The translations under genes were made by a program, and so were the position numbers. The notes under the pieces are model-generated. The model made no database searches and had not been told where the DNA came from. It saw only the letters and a list, made by a program, of their open reading frames with translations. Positions 28,064 through 37,358 of a stretch of 64,000 bases of DNA are shown one piece after another. Position 1 is the first letter of the stretch. The number at the start of each line of letters is the position of its first letter. Source of the DNA: Flavipsychrobacter sp. (lineage in GTDB: Bacteria > Bacteroidota > Bacteroidia > Chitinophagales > Chitinophagaceae); contig JAEUVF010000010.1 of assembly GCA_016787265.1 (NCBI GenBank), positions 287,591-351,590 on the forward strand, read 5' to 3'.

Positions 28064-29570
28064 GTACGATATTGTCATAGTTGGGTCGGGATTGGGTGGA
28101 CTACTTTGCGGAGCCATTCTTGGCAAGGAGGGGTATAAAGTTTGTGTGCTTGAAAAAAACAGGCAATATGGTGGCAGTTTGCAGACCTTCTCGAGAGATA
28201 AAACGCTCTTTGATAGTGGGGTGCATTATATTGGCGGTTTAGCACCCGGACAAACACTTTACCAGGTATTCAGTTACCTGGGACTAACAGAATCATTGAA
28301 ACTCCATCAACTGGACCGGGATGGATTTGATCGCATTGTTTTTCTTGAAGATGGAACTGAGTATGCGATGGCGCAGGGATATGATCAGTTTACATCTAAA
28401 CTGAAACAGGCTTTTCCTGAGGAAGGCTCCGCCATTGATCAGTATTGCTCAACCATACGCGAGATCTGTTCTAAGTTTCCCATGTACAACCTGAGAACAG
28501 GAGATGGGATGAAAGAGAAAGAAGGTGTAATGGGAATTGATACCCATGCCTTTTTACAATCCATCACTACGAACCAGCGACTGCAGGAAGTATTGGCAGG
28601 AAATAATTTTTTGTATGCAGGGGAGCCAGATAAAACACCTTTGTATGTACATGCGCTGGTTGTCAACAGTTATATTGAAAGTGCCTGGAAGATACTGGAC
28701 GGTGGATCACAGATAACCAAACACCTCGTAAAGCTGATCCGCTCTACGGGTGGGGATTTGTTCAACCACACAGAAGTGGTAAAACTGGAAGGAGATGATG
28801 AGCGATTAACCAGGGCCGTTACCAAAGAAGGCAACCAGTTCATGGCTAAATATTTTATCTCCAATCTGCATCCGAAACGAACACTTGAGATTACAGCGTC
28901 GCCGCTTCTTAAAGCAGCTTATCGAAACAGAATTATACGACTTGCAGACACAGTATCAAGCTTTAGTTTGAACGCAGTATTAAAGCCGGGAGTTGTGCCT
29001 TATCTGAATCATAACTACTACCTGCATCAACCAGCTGCAGTTTGGAAGGCTGTGGAAGCTCATCCCAATGACTGGCCCTTATCTGCAGGAGTGTTTTTTA
29101 CTGAGGATGCAAATCATCCAGGATACGCGGAATCAGTAAGCATACTGACGTATATATCGGCAAAAGAATGGGAGCCCTGGAAAGAAAGTTTTAATACCGA
29201 TAGCCAGAAGGGGGAACGAGGGGATGACTATCATCGCCTTAAAACAGAAAAAGCCGAATTATTGCTGGGCCTGGTGGAGAAACGCTTCCCGGGCCTCAGG
29301 GAGGCTATCAGGTCCTACTCTTGTGCAACGCCACTTTCTTTCAGGGATTATATCGGTACGGATGATGGAAGTTTATATGGGATTGCGAAAGATTACCGCA
29401 ACCCAATGGCTACTTATCTCCCAACCCGCACCAAGGTTCCGAATTTATTTTTAACAGGACAGAATGTGTTATTACACGGAATTTTGGGAGTAACGATTAC
29501 TGCATTGACCACTTGTGCAGAATTCGTACCGGTTGAGGAGTTGTTGAAAAAAATCAGGAGCGCAAAATGA
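28053..29570 (+). CDS. CrtI/phytoene-desaturase-like FAD-dependent oxidoreductase
   Basis: The 505-residue flavoprotein begins with a dinucleotide-binding motif (DIVIVGSGLGGLLCG, residues 6-20) and EKNRQYGGSLQTF, the typical N-terminus of phytoene desaturase and retinol-saturase-like enzymes. The C-terminal LFLTGQNVLLHGILGVTITAL is the second FAD-contacting motif. Similar genes sit in flexirubin loci, where the enzyme may oxidise or isomerise the polyene or the resorcinol moiety; there is no carotenoid gene nearby to suggest carotenoid work. It overlaps its upstream neighbour by 11 bases and its downstream neighbour by 4, so translation is likely coupled. Confidence 0.88.
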   Translation: MLPEYDIVIVGSGLGGLLCGAILGKEGYKVCVLEKNRQYGGSLQTFSRDKTLFDSGVHYIGGLAPGQTLYQVFSYLGLTESLKLHQLDRDGFDRIVFLEDGTEYAMAQGYDQFTSKLKQAFPEEGSAIDQYCSTIREICSKFPMYNLRTGDGMKEKEGVMGIDTHAFLQSITTNQRLQEVLAGNNFLYAGEPDKTPLYVHALVVNSYIESAWKILDGGSQITKHLVKLIRSTGGDLFNHTEVVKLEGDDERLTRAVTKEGNQFMAKYFISNLHPKRTLEITASPLLKAAYRNRIIRLADTVSSFSLNAVLKPGVVPYLNHNYYLHQPAAVWKAVEAHPNDWPLSAGVFFTEDANHPGYAESVSILTYISAKEWEPWKESFNTDSQKGERGDDYHRLKTEKAELLLGLVEKRFPGLREAIRSYSCATPLSFRDYIGTDDGSLYGIAKDYRNPMATYLPTRTKVPNLFLTGQNVLLHGILGVTITALTTCAEFVPVEELLKKIRSAK

Positions 29571-31243
29571 GTAAAACAAAAAAGAACATAGGGTGGAGAA
29601 TTGGAAAAGTCCTGTTAATCATACTGGGTATTTTGCTGTTGCTCCTTTTGATATTGTTTATCTACCTGTCAGGGGTTTCTAAAATTGACCCGCCTGCAAT
29701 AGCAGACCGTTCAGCCGATCAGTTACAAAGAACGGAAGTGTCAGACAGTTTTTATTATCTCAACAATAACTGGCTGCACCTGTCACGGTCTGGTTTATAT
29801 GAATTGTATGTGGAAGGCAAGCCCTATGAAAGAGGTGTAATCAATGGAAAGCTGACTAAGGAATTGGTACAGCGACAGGAAGATCATTTTAGCGCCCAGA
29901 TAGAAAAAATGGTTCCTTCCACTTTTCACCGGCATTTTCTGAAATACTTTATTGGATTTTTTAATCGTGATCTGCCCAACCAGGTGAAGGAAGAATATAA
30001 AGCAGAAATTTATGGTGTATCACAGGCCGCTTCAGAAAAGTACGGTTACATAGGAACACCGTATCAACGCATTCTGAATTATCATGCGGCACATGATATC
30101 GGTCACGCTTTGCAAACCATGGCTCTGGTGGGATGTACATCTTTCGGAACCTGGGGTGCTCATTCCAAAGACAGCGCCTTTATTATTGGTCGGAATTTTG
30201 ATTTTTATGTTGGAGATCGATTTGCGGATGATAAGCTCCTTGCATTTATAAAACCGGATAGCGGGTATGGGTTTATGACAGTAACCTGGGGTGGATTTAC
30301 GGGAGCCGTATCTGGCATGAATGAAGCGGGACTAACAGTAACCATCAATGCTGCAAAAACGGATCTGCCTCCGGGTTCTGCAACTCCTGTTTCATTGGTA
30401 GCGAGGGAAATATTGCAATATGCAGGCAATATAAAGGAAGCCATATCTATTGCGGGTTCAAGAAAAATGTTTGTTTCGGAATCCTTCCTGGTGGGATCGG
30501 CTGCTGATCAGAAAGCAGTGGTGATTGAAAAGACACCGGAAGCATTGGACGTATATGATCCCAATCAGAATTACATTATTTGTGCGAATCATTTTCAGAG
30601 TCCGGAGTTAAATAAACTTCCATCCAACCAGGAACAGATCGCGGAAAGTGCATCTGCATACCGGTACAAACGGGTGCAGGAATTATTGGGAGAAGCAAAA
30701 GAAAATACAGTTGAACAGACCATTAATATATTGCGTGATACCCGCGGACAGCAAGGCGCAGATATTGGTTTGGGAAATGAGAAAGCCATCAATCAGTTAA
30801 TTGCACATCATTCCATCGTTTTTGAACCAAATAAACGATTGGTATGGGTATCAACCGCACCCTGGCAGGAGGGGCAGTTTGTATGCTATGATCTGAAAAA
30901 AGTGTTATCCATGCGTGGATTAAAAGAGGGGCGTGAAGTTGTAGACAGCAGTTACCTGGTACCCGCGGATACCCTGATGCAAACCGGGGACTTTAAGCGA
31001 TTTCTCCAGTTTCGTGCATTTAAACAGCGAATACTGGATGGTGGAATAGTTGCGCCAGATAGCATCATAGCCAGCAATCCGTCCTATTATCATGCATATG
31101 TACTGGCAGGTGATATGGCGGTAAAATTAAAAAAACCAGCGGAAGCGATTCGCTATTACCGTCAGGCTTTGACCAAAGAAATTGCAACGGTACCGGAGAA
31201 AAAATCGATTGAGACCAAACTGAAAAAACTGGAGCAGCGCTAA
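29567..31243 (+). CDS. C45-family autoprocessing acyltransferase/hydrolase, membrane-anchored
   Basis: The 558-residue protein has an N-terminal transmembrane anchor (about residues 14-34). The NTN-hydrolase core matches the acyl-CoA:6-aminopenicillanate acyltransferase/C45 family. Cys190 in VGCTSFGTWG is the likely autocatalytic nucleophile, followed by GRNFDFY and EAGLTVTINAAKT. A C-terminal TPR-like helix pair (YHAYVLAGDMAVKLKKPAEAIRYYRQAL) extends the usual fold. Placed last in the first pigment block, it might form or cleave an amide or ester in the finished product on the periplasmic side. That is inferred from context; the family also includes simple amidases. Confidence 0.82.
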   Translation: MSKTKKNIGWRIGKVLLIILGILLLLLLILFIYLSGVSKIDPPAIADRSADQLQRTEVSDSFYYLNNNWLHLSRSGLYELYVEGKPYERGVINGKLTKELVQRQEDHFSAQIEKMVPSTFHRHFLKYFIGFFNRDLPNQVKEEYKAEIYGVSQAASEKYGYIGTPYQRILNYHAAHDIGHALQTMALVGCTSFGTWGAHSKDSAFIIGRNFDFYVGDRFADDKLLAFIKPDSGYGFMTVTWGGFTGAVSGMNEAGLTVTINAAKTDLPPGSATPVSLVAREILQYAGNIKEAISIAGSRKMFVSESFLVGSAADQKAVVIEKTPEALDVYDPNQNYIICANHFQSPELNKLPSNQEQIAESASAYRYKRVQELLGEAKENTVEQTINILRDTRGQQGADIGLGNEKAINQLIAHHSIVFEPNKRLVWVSTAPWQEGQFVCYDLKKVLSMRGLKEGREVVDSSYLVPADTLMQTGDFKRFLQFRAFKQRILDGGIVAPDSIIASNPSYYHAYVLAGDMAVKLKKPAEAIRYYRQALTKEIATVPEKKSIETKLKKLEQR

Positions 31244-31254
31244 GGCTGCTCCAG
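31223..31254 (-). terminator. terminator of the minus-strand ompA gene inside the convergent gene's end
   Basis: CTGGAGCAGC at 31229-31238 and GCTGCTCCAG at 31245-31254 form a perfect 10-base stem with a 6-base loop that includes the stop codon of the plus-strand C45 gene. On the minus strand the stem is followed by six T (31228-31223). There is no T run on the plus side, so it should act mainly for ompA, whose stop lies 7 bases away. Confidence 0.85.
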
Positions 31255-31260
31255 GATGAT

Positions 31261-32649
31261 TTATTGAACAGTCATTTCTACCCTTCTGTTTAATGCTCTG
31301 CCTTTCGGGGTTTTATTATCTGCAACCGGATTGGATGATCCCAGTCCTTCTGTTGTAATCCGGCTTTCATCAATTCCTTTGCTGACCAGGTAAGCTTTTG
31401 CTGCCTCGGCGCGTTTTACGGAAAGCGGATTGTTGATTTTATCTGATCCGGTATTGTCTGTATAACCACTAAGCTTAGCGGAAACCGTATTGTACTTCTG
31501 CATGTAATCCACCAGCAGATCCAGTTCTTTTTTACCGGAGGCTGTTAAAATGGATTTACCCGATGCGAAGGTTACTTCGTTTGCCTGGAAGTTTTCTACT
31601 GCAGGGCAACCCATCATGGCGGCTACTCCGGCAACGGTAGGACAGCGATCTTCCTCATCATTGATACCATCACTATCAGAATCCGGAATGGGGCATCCAT
31701 TGTATTTGGCCAGTCCCTTTTCATTGGGGCATTTATCTTCTTCATCGTTAATGCCATCGCCGTCAGCATCCGGAATGGGGCATCCGTTGTATTTCGGTAA
31801 CCCTTTTTCATTGGGACATTTATCATTTTCATCATTCACGCCATCTTTATCAGTATCCGGAATAGGACAGCCGCCGTATTTTTCAATTCCCGGCTGGTCA
31901 GGGCATTTATCCACTTCGTCGTTTATACCATCAGCATCCCGGTCAGGAATAGGACAACCTTCATAACGGGCTAACCCTGCCTGGTTAGGACATTTGTCTT
32001 TAGGATCAGGAATGCCATCACCATCTGAATCAGCAGGAATCAGTTTCCCAAATAGTTTGAATTTTAATCCGGCCTGGATGTTTTGATTATAATATTTGGC
32101 ATCCCTGTTTGAATTGGAGTTATCCATATTGCTCAATCCGTGAAAATACCTTCCAAACAAAACCAGCCGGCCATTCGGATTAATTTCCACACCGCCGAAA
32201 ACGTTCAGGCTGGTGGATTTGAAATCTCCTTTTTCAGCAATTCCGTTTTCATCTTTCACCGAAGCGGTGAAGTTTACCTGTGGCCCGGCTACAATAGCAA
32301 AAACATCTCCAAAGTGTATTTTCAATTGAAGGGGGAGGGAGAAATATCCGACTTTGCCATCCCGCAGCAGGGTTCCTACATCCTGAGATTCATATTGAAG
32401 GCGCGAATAATTTAGTTGCGGTTCAATCGAAAACCGTTTGCTGATGGGAAAGTTCACCCAGGCACCGGCTGTCCAGCCCGGACGTGTATCGTACTTGTCG
32501 GAAACAGACCCGGTGACCCTGAATTTATTAAAATCCATTGCACCCAGTAGTCCGCCACTAATGGTGTAATGTTCCTTTACAATAGTTTGTGAAAAACTGA
32601 TCAGGCTTCCTGACAGCAGGAACAGGAGCAGTATACATAGTTTTCTCAT
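31261..32649 (-). CDS. OmpA-family outer-membrane protein with thrombospondin type 3 repeats
   Basis: This 462-residue protein has a signal peptide, an N-terminal beta-barrel (about residues 22-200), at least five calcium-binding TSP3-like repeats (DSDGDGIPDPKDKCPNQ and variants such as DADGINDEVDKCPDQPG), and a C-terminal OmpA peptidoglycan-binding domain (LSGYTDNTGSDKINNPLSVKRA). It should tie the outer membrane to peptidoglycan. It is read against the pigment genes and is the first gene of the block that splits them. A 7-base inverted repeat occupies its short leader. Confidence 0.94.
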   Translation of the reverse strand: MRKLCILLLFLLSGSLISFSQTIVKEHYTISGGLLGAMDFNKFRVTGSVSDKYDTRPGWTAGAWVNFPISKRFSIEPQLNYSRLQYESQDVGTLLRDGKVGYFSLPLQLKIHFGDVFAIVAGPQVNFTASVKDENGIAEKGDFKSTSLNVFGGVEINPNGRLVLFGRYFHGLSNMDNSNSNRDAKYYNQNIQAGLKFKLFGKLIPADSDGDGIPDPKDKCPNQAGLARYEGCPIPDRDADGINDEVDKCPDQPGIEKYGGCPIPDTDKDGVNDENDKCPNEKGLPKYNGCPIPDADGDGINDEEDKCPNEKGLAKYNGCPIPDSDSDGINDEEDRCPTVAGVAAMMGCPAVENFQANEVTFASGKSILTASGKKELDLLVDYMQKYNTVSAKLSGYTDNTGSDKINNPLSVKRAEAAKAYLVSKGIDESRITTEGLGSSNPVADNKTPKGRALNRRVEMTVQ

Positions 32650-32737
32650 TCCTGTAGCATTTTAAGATGATTAAATAACTACTACAGGCCTATAACCAAT
32701 ACTAAATTTATTGATTAAATCATATATCAAAAATAAT

Positions 32738-34897
32738 TTATTGCAGGAAGTGAAAATTATCCGATTGTAATGGTCTCGGATTACCACTGGTTTGTTTCAC
32801 CGAAAGTTTGATATAACGGCCTTGTTTAGGGGAGGCAAATTTGAAACTTCGTTTACTCGGGTCATTAATAATGTTGCCAAACTCAAAAACCCCTGCAGAT
32901 TCCCATTTATTGCCATCCTGGCTGGTGAAAATTTCACCCTTTTGCAATAACCCGTTTTTGGTATGATTGGGCGGCTGGTATGCAAATCCGGATAATGTAT
33001 AGGAATCTCCGAGATCTATCTGAATTTGTTCAGTTGTAGCGTTGATTGTTTTCCAGTTTATGGGGGGGATCCCTATCTGATCGGAGGACACCGCACCCAT
33101 CTCATTGTTGGCATAGGCAACTGCTTTTATTTGTCCGCCTTTGAATTCAAAAGGCGTTGTATAAAGTGCAGCCTTATCTGAAGGTGCAGAGCCGTCGGTA
33201 GTGTAATAGATTTTTATACCGGAATTGATATTGCCTCCATAATTTTCGCCATGTGGCTTCCAGTTGAATATTTTTTGAACTGGCAGGATGGAGAGCAAAC
33301 CTTCTTTGGTGCGACTGAAACTCAGTTGAGGAGGACGTGTTTTATAATAATGCGCAGCAACCTCTGTTATGGCGGGCTGGTATCTTATACCAGTAATGTG
33401 TAACCGAAAACGATCGGTCGTAACTTCCGGAAAACGCAGGATGCGCTTATAACCGATATTGGTAGCTGCGGCGATCTCTTTCCATTCATTATTGATGAAT
33501 GCTTCGAGTGAATGGCTGGTCACCCGTTCACCATGTGTTTTAACTGCTTCCTGAATCACAAACCGATTGATGGTTACAGGTTTGGGTGTTTTAATTTCAA
33601 TAGCCGCGGAAGTATCTTTTACAAAAAAATAAGTATTATCCTGACTATCCAGCAATCCGGCTGGGGCATCTGCGTTTTGCAGCAGGTTATTGGAATAGGT
33701 AGCTGTGATTCTTTTGCCAACTTCTTCCAGTACTCCTACATCTTCGGCTGAAAATTTTCCTTCCCGGTTAGGAGGGATGTTTAAGAGAAAGGTAGAGTTT
33801 CCACCAACAGATCGTTCATACATATCAAATACATCATCGGCGCTACGGACTTTCTGTTCGGTATCGTCTCTGTAAAACCAGCCTTCCCGAATGGAGGTGT
33901 TGGTTTCAGCCTGCTGATAGTGCAGGAATTTTGCTTTGTATAGTTGTTCGGGATGGCCCAAAGAATCATCTGTAAGATCTGCGAAATTATTCATCAGGGC
34001 AGGATCGGTGTCATAGGGCATTACATTCCATTCAGTACTACGCGTATTACCGGATTCATTGCCACACCAGCGAATATCCTGTTTGCCAAAAATCACTGCC
34101 TTTGGCGCCAGGGTATGAATAAGCTTCTTCCATGCCAGGTAATTGTATTGTTGGCCGCCTTTGGTTTTGGGATGCGCTCCATCAAACCACACTTCATCAA
34201 TGGGACCGTACTCCGTAAGCAATTCAAACAACTGGTTCAGGAAATATTCGTTATAGTCATCCACTTCAAATTCGAAAGTGGTGGTATTAGCGAAAGGCCT
34301 TCCCTCCACAGGGCGGGGAATGGTTCGTTTACTGATGGGTGATAGATTGCCATATAAACCGGTTTTGCTTTCGATCTGGAAAAGATCAGCTGGTGACAGA
34401 TAGACGCCCAGCTTGAGTCCGTATTTTTTACAGGAGGCGCTGAGGTCTTTCATGATATCGCCCTTGCCATTTTGAAAAGGTGAGGACATGATACCATGTG
34501 TGGTATACCGGCTTTGCCAGAGAACAAATCCATCGTGGTGTTTCGCGGTAAGAATCACCATTTTCATACCGGCGGCCTTCATGGCAGCACACCACTGATC
34601 GGTATCGAGTTGTTGAAGGTTGAAGATTTTGGGGTCTTCCATACCATTGCCCCATTCCATACGGGTGAAGGTATTTGGACCAAAGTGGATAAAGGCGATG
34701 AACTCATTTTTCAACGCATCGTATTGGTTATCGGTAGGCACTACATGTGCTGCCTTGAGAAGGATAGAATCAGGCGTATCAGTTTCGTTAATAGCCACTG
34801 TGCTGGCCGGGGTATACAGATTTTCCTTAACTCCAGGCGAGCAGGAGTAGATTACGGCAGCAATCAGGTAAAACGAAGCAACTTGAACGGATTTCAT
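32738..34897 (-). CDS. GH29 alpha-L-fucosidase lipoprotein with discoidin-like C-terminus
   Basis: The 719-residue protein has a lipoprotein signal (VIYSC, Cys19). The GH29 catalytic domain shows IAFIHFGPNTFT, TAKHHDGFVLW (118-128) and EVWFDG with the likely nucleophile Asp239. After about residue 420 come a discoidin (F5/8 type C)-like domain, a chitobiase-C-like stretch (IKIYYTTDGSAPSDKAALY) and another discoidin-like domain at the end. It should release alpha-L-fucose from glycans in the periplasm or at the surface. It reads divergently from the DUF4838 gene, 68 bases away. Confidence 0.93.
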   Translation of the reverse strand: MKSVQVASFYLIAAVIYSCSPGVKENLYTPASTVAINETDTPDSILLKAAHVVPTDNQYDALKNEFIAFIHFGPNTFTRMEWGNGMEDPKIFNLQQLDTDQWCAAMKAAGMKMVILTAKHHDGFVLWQSRYTTHGIMSSPFQNGKGDIMKDLSASCKKYGLKLGVYLSPADLFQIESKTGLYGNLSPISKRTIPRPVEGRPFANTTTFEFEVDDYNEYFLNQLFELLTEYGPIDEVWFDGAHPKTKGGQQYNYLAWKKLIHTLAPKAVIFGKQDIRWCGNESGNTRSTEWNVMPYDTDPALMNNFADLTDDSLGHPEQLYKAKFLHYQQAETNTSIREGWFYRDDTEQKVRSADDVFDMYERSVGGNSTFLLNIPPNREGKFSAEDVGVLEEVGKRITATYSNNLLQNADAPAGLLDSQDNTYFFVKDTSAAIEIKTPKPVTINRFVIQEAVKTHGERVTSHSLEAFINNEWKEIAAATNIGYKRILRFPEVTTDRFRLHITGIRYQPAITEVAAHYYKTRPPQLSFSRTKEGLLSILPVQKIFNWKPHGENYGGNINSGIKIYYTTDGSAPSDKAALYTTPFEFKGGQIKAVAYANNEMGAVSSDQIGIPPINWKTINATTEQIQIDLGDSYTLSGFAYQPPNHTKNGLLQKGEIFTSQDGNKWESAGVFEFGNIINDPSKRSFKFASPKQGRYIKLSVKQTSGNPRPLQSDNFHFLQ

Positions 34898-34965
34898 ACT
34901 GATTAGAATAAGACATCAAATTAGTTCAAGTTATGGGTAATTATTGACTCTTTCTTATTCATTCA

Positions 34966-37296
34966 ATGGCCTATATTCACAGGATGGGATACAATTCTAT
35001 CAAAAAAATATCAAGGCAGGGTTTTTTAAAGGAAGCTGGTTTGCTGACGGGTGGTATTTTCCTTTTTCCAATGCATGCTGTTTTTGGAGAAGAAAAAAAC
35101 TATTGGATAAATTATCAGCTGGTAGTTCCAGATAATGCAAATAAGACTGAAATGGAAGCTGCAGAACAATTGCGTCAGCAGTTGCTTCAACTATCTGAAT
35201 TCAGTCTTCCAATAGTTAAGGAGAGTGAGTATAAATCCGAACCTGCTTTTTTTATAGGAAACACCCGCCAGGCCAAAACTGAAATTGTTGCCCGAAAGCT
35301 TGAGCAGGACAGTATTTTAATCAAACCTGAAGGCAGGAATCTCATACTTGCAGGAGGTGGTGAGCAGGGGGTACTGTATGCGGTTTATCATTTCCTTGAA
35401 TTGATTGGTTTTAGAAAATTTACCTCAACGGCAGGGTTTGTTCCGAAGGCAGCCAGCATTCAGTTTCCGGAAAAAGAAATAGTACATGTTCCCTTTATAA
35501 AATACCGTACAACCAACTATAAAGACACACGTGATTCTTCCTATAGCAACTGGCATAAGCTTTCATCCAGAGAAGAATGGGGATTATTTGTACACACGTT
35601 TAACGAGTTGGTTCCACCGGATGAATTCGGAACAACGCATCCGGAATATTTTTCATTGATTAATGGCAACCGGTTGCCAGGCACACAAATTTGCTTATCG
35701 AATCCACAGGTGCTGGAAACAGTAGTAAACAGGTTGCAGAAAAAAATAAATGAAAAGCCTGCAGCAATTTACTGGTCGGTAAGCCAGAATGACAACGATC
35801 AGCATTGCCAATGTACAGAATGTACCAGGCTTAATAATCAATATGGGGGTGTTCCCAGCGGCTCGATCATTTATTTTGTGAACCAGGTAGCGAAGCAATT
35901 TCCAGGAAAAATTATTTCAACGCTCGCCTATTGGTATTCGAGAAACGCACCTGCCAATATTGCAATTGAACCGAATGTTAATATTATGCTTTGTAATATT
36001 GAAAGCAGGCGGCACTTACCTGTTTTTACAACGGATCCATCATTCTCGAAGGACCTGACCGATTGGGGTAAATTAACAGGTAATATCCTGATCTGGGATT
36101 ATAATATTCAGTTTACCAATTTAGTGAGTCCGTTTCCAAATCTGCATACCATAAAACCCAATATTCAATTTTATAAGGAGAATCATGTTAACGCCCTGTT
36201 TATGCAAGCCAATGCTGAGGCTGGGGGCGAACTGGCTGGCCTGCGTGCCTATCTTATCAGTAAGCTGATGTACAACCCGGACGCAGATGACAATTCCATC
36301 ATTAATGAATATCTGGATGGTTACTATGGGCCAGCAGGTAAATATATACGGCAATATATTGATAGTATGCGGGAATCGCTTTTGAAAAGTGGAGCACAAC
36401 TCAATATTTTCGGCGGACCAGCTGATGCAAAAGAATCCTGGTTGTCGATGGAAATGATGGAACAGTACAACCGAATTTTTGATCAGGCAGAGGCAGCTGT
36501 TAAAAATAATGAAGAGTTACATAAAAGAGTAAGGATTGCGAGGTTACCCATCATGTATGCAGAGATACAGATTGGAAGAAATGAACTGGACACAGCACGA
36601 AGCATGTTTAAACGCATATCCGACAAAAAGATAATTGTAAAGCCTGAAATGAAATATTTGGTGAGCGAATTTATTCAACTGTGCAAAGAAGATGGAGTTA
36701 CCAGGCTTCAGGAAAGAAGTACACCGCCTGATGATTTTCTTCAATCCTATAACAGGATTTTTAAAGGGATGGAAGAAATGGATAAGGTTATTTCTATTGG
36801 TAAACGTGTCATTCCCATTAGTTTTCCTGAAAAGAGCCAGGCAGCTATTTCAGCTTTGACGGATGGGGTACTGGGTTCTTATGAATCATGGAGCAATCCG
36901 GATATACATTGGGTATCTTATAAGGGACAGCATATGGATTTTGTACTTGATTTGGGAAAATTGATGACCATCAATTCAGTATTTATGGATTTTCTGAACG
37001 TACAAGCCCAGGCAGATTGGAATCTGCTAGTTTTACCCTCCTTTGTTAGCTACGCTACATCAGTGGATGGCCAAACCTATGGTGGAGCACAAAAAATTGA
37101 GAACCCTCATAATCCAAACCCGTTTGAGAATCCAGCTATCATCAAAGTACCTTTTCACAGGTTCCATGCAACCTTTAACCGTACCAAAGCACGATATATA
37201 AAAGTGCATGCGGAGAGTATGTTGCAGTTACCCTCCTGGCATATCAGAAAAGGACAGCCTGCCTGGTTGTATACGGATGAGATTGTTGTAAGATAA
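34966..37296 (+). CDS. DUF4838 protein (glycan-related, exported)
   Basis: The 776-residue protein starts at ATG 34966 (34984 is an alternative) with a signal-like segment (FLKEAGLLTGGIFLFPMHAVFG). An N-terminal domain resembling alpha-glucuronidase/GH67 N-domains (FFIGNTRQAKTEIV, GVLYAVYHFLELIGFR) leads to a DUF4838 core with ISWSVSQND-like sequence (YWSVSQNDNDQHCQCTEC). The C-terminus looks like a galactose-binding/discoidin fold. DUF4838 genes occur in glycan-use loci of Bacteroidota, but no activity has been established as far as I know. Its pairing head to head with a fucosidase suggests work on host or plant glycans. Confidence 0.82.
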   Translation: MAYIHRMGYNSIKKISRQGFLKEAGLLTGGIFLFPMHAVFGEEKNYWINYQLVVPDNANKTEMEAAEQLRQQLLQLSEFSLPIVKESEYKSEPAFFIGNTRQAKTEIVARKLEQDSILIKPEGRNLILAGGGEQGVLYAVYHFLELIGFRKFTSTAGFVPKAASIQFPEKEIVHVPFIKYRTTNYKDTRDSSYSNWHKLSSREEWGLFVHTFNELVPPDEFGTTHPEYFSLINGNRLPGTQICLSNPQVLETVVNRLQKKINEKPAAIYWSVSQNDNDQHCQCTECTRLNNQYGGVPSGSIIYFVNQVAKQFPGKIISTLAYWYSRNAPANIAIEPNVNIMLCNIESRRHLPVFTTDPSFSKDLTDWGKLTGNILIWDYNIQFTNLVSPFPNLHTIKPNIQFYKENHVNALFMQANAEAGGELAGLRAYLISKLMYNPDADDNSIINEYLDGYYGPAGKYIRQYIDSMRESLLKSGAQLNIFGGPADAKESWLSMEMMEQYNRIFDQAEAAVKNNEELHKRVRIARLPIMYAEIQIGRNELDTARSMFKRISDKKIIVKPEMKYLVSEFIQLCKEDGVTRLQERSTPPDDFLQSYNRIFKGMEEMDKVISIGKRVIPISFPEKSQAAISALTDGVLGSYESWSNPDIHWVSYKGQHMDFVLDLGKLMTINSVFMDFLNVQAQADWNLLVLPSFVSYATSVDGQTYGGAQKIENPHNPNPFENPAIIKVPFHRFHATFNRTKARYIKVHAESMLQLPSWHIRKGQPAWLYTDEIVVR

Positions 37297-37358
37297 TCCT
37301 GGGCATAAAATTAGATATGAAAAATTGCTATATATTGAGTGTATATTAGAAACAATAT

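Noticed and set aside
28053..29570. Carotenoid phytoene desaturase as evidence for a carotenoid cluster
   Set aside because: No crtB, crtY, crtZ or isoprenoid gene is nearby, while CrtI-like oxidoreductases are part of flexirubin loci.
31550..31966. Open frame on the plus strand opposite the OmpA repeats
   Set aside because: It is the antisense shadow of the TSP3 repeats, with a repetitive Ser/Gly/Pro-rich translation and no start context.
31640..32030. Regularly spaced repeats of about 100 bases resembling a CRISPR array
   Set aside because: The repeats are in frame with the OmpA-family gene and encode TSP3 calcium-binding repeats (DxDxDGxxD...CP); the unit length and divergence do not fit CRISPR.
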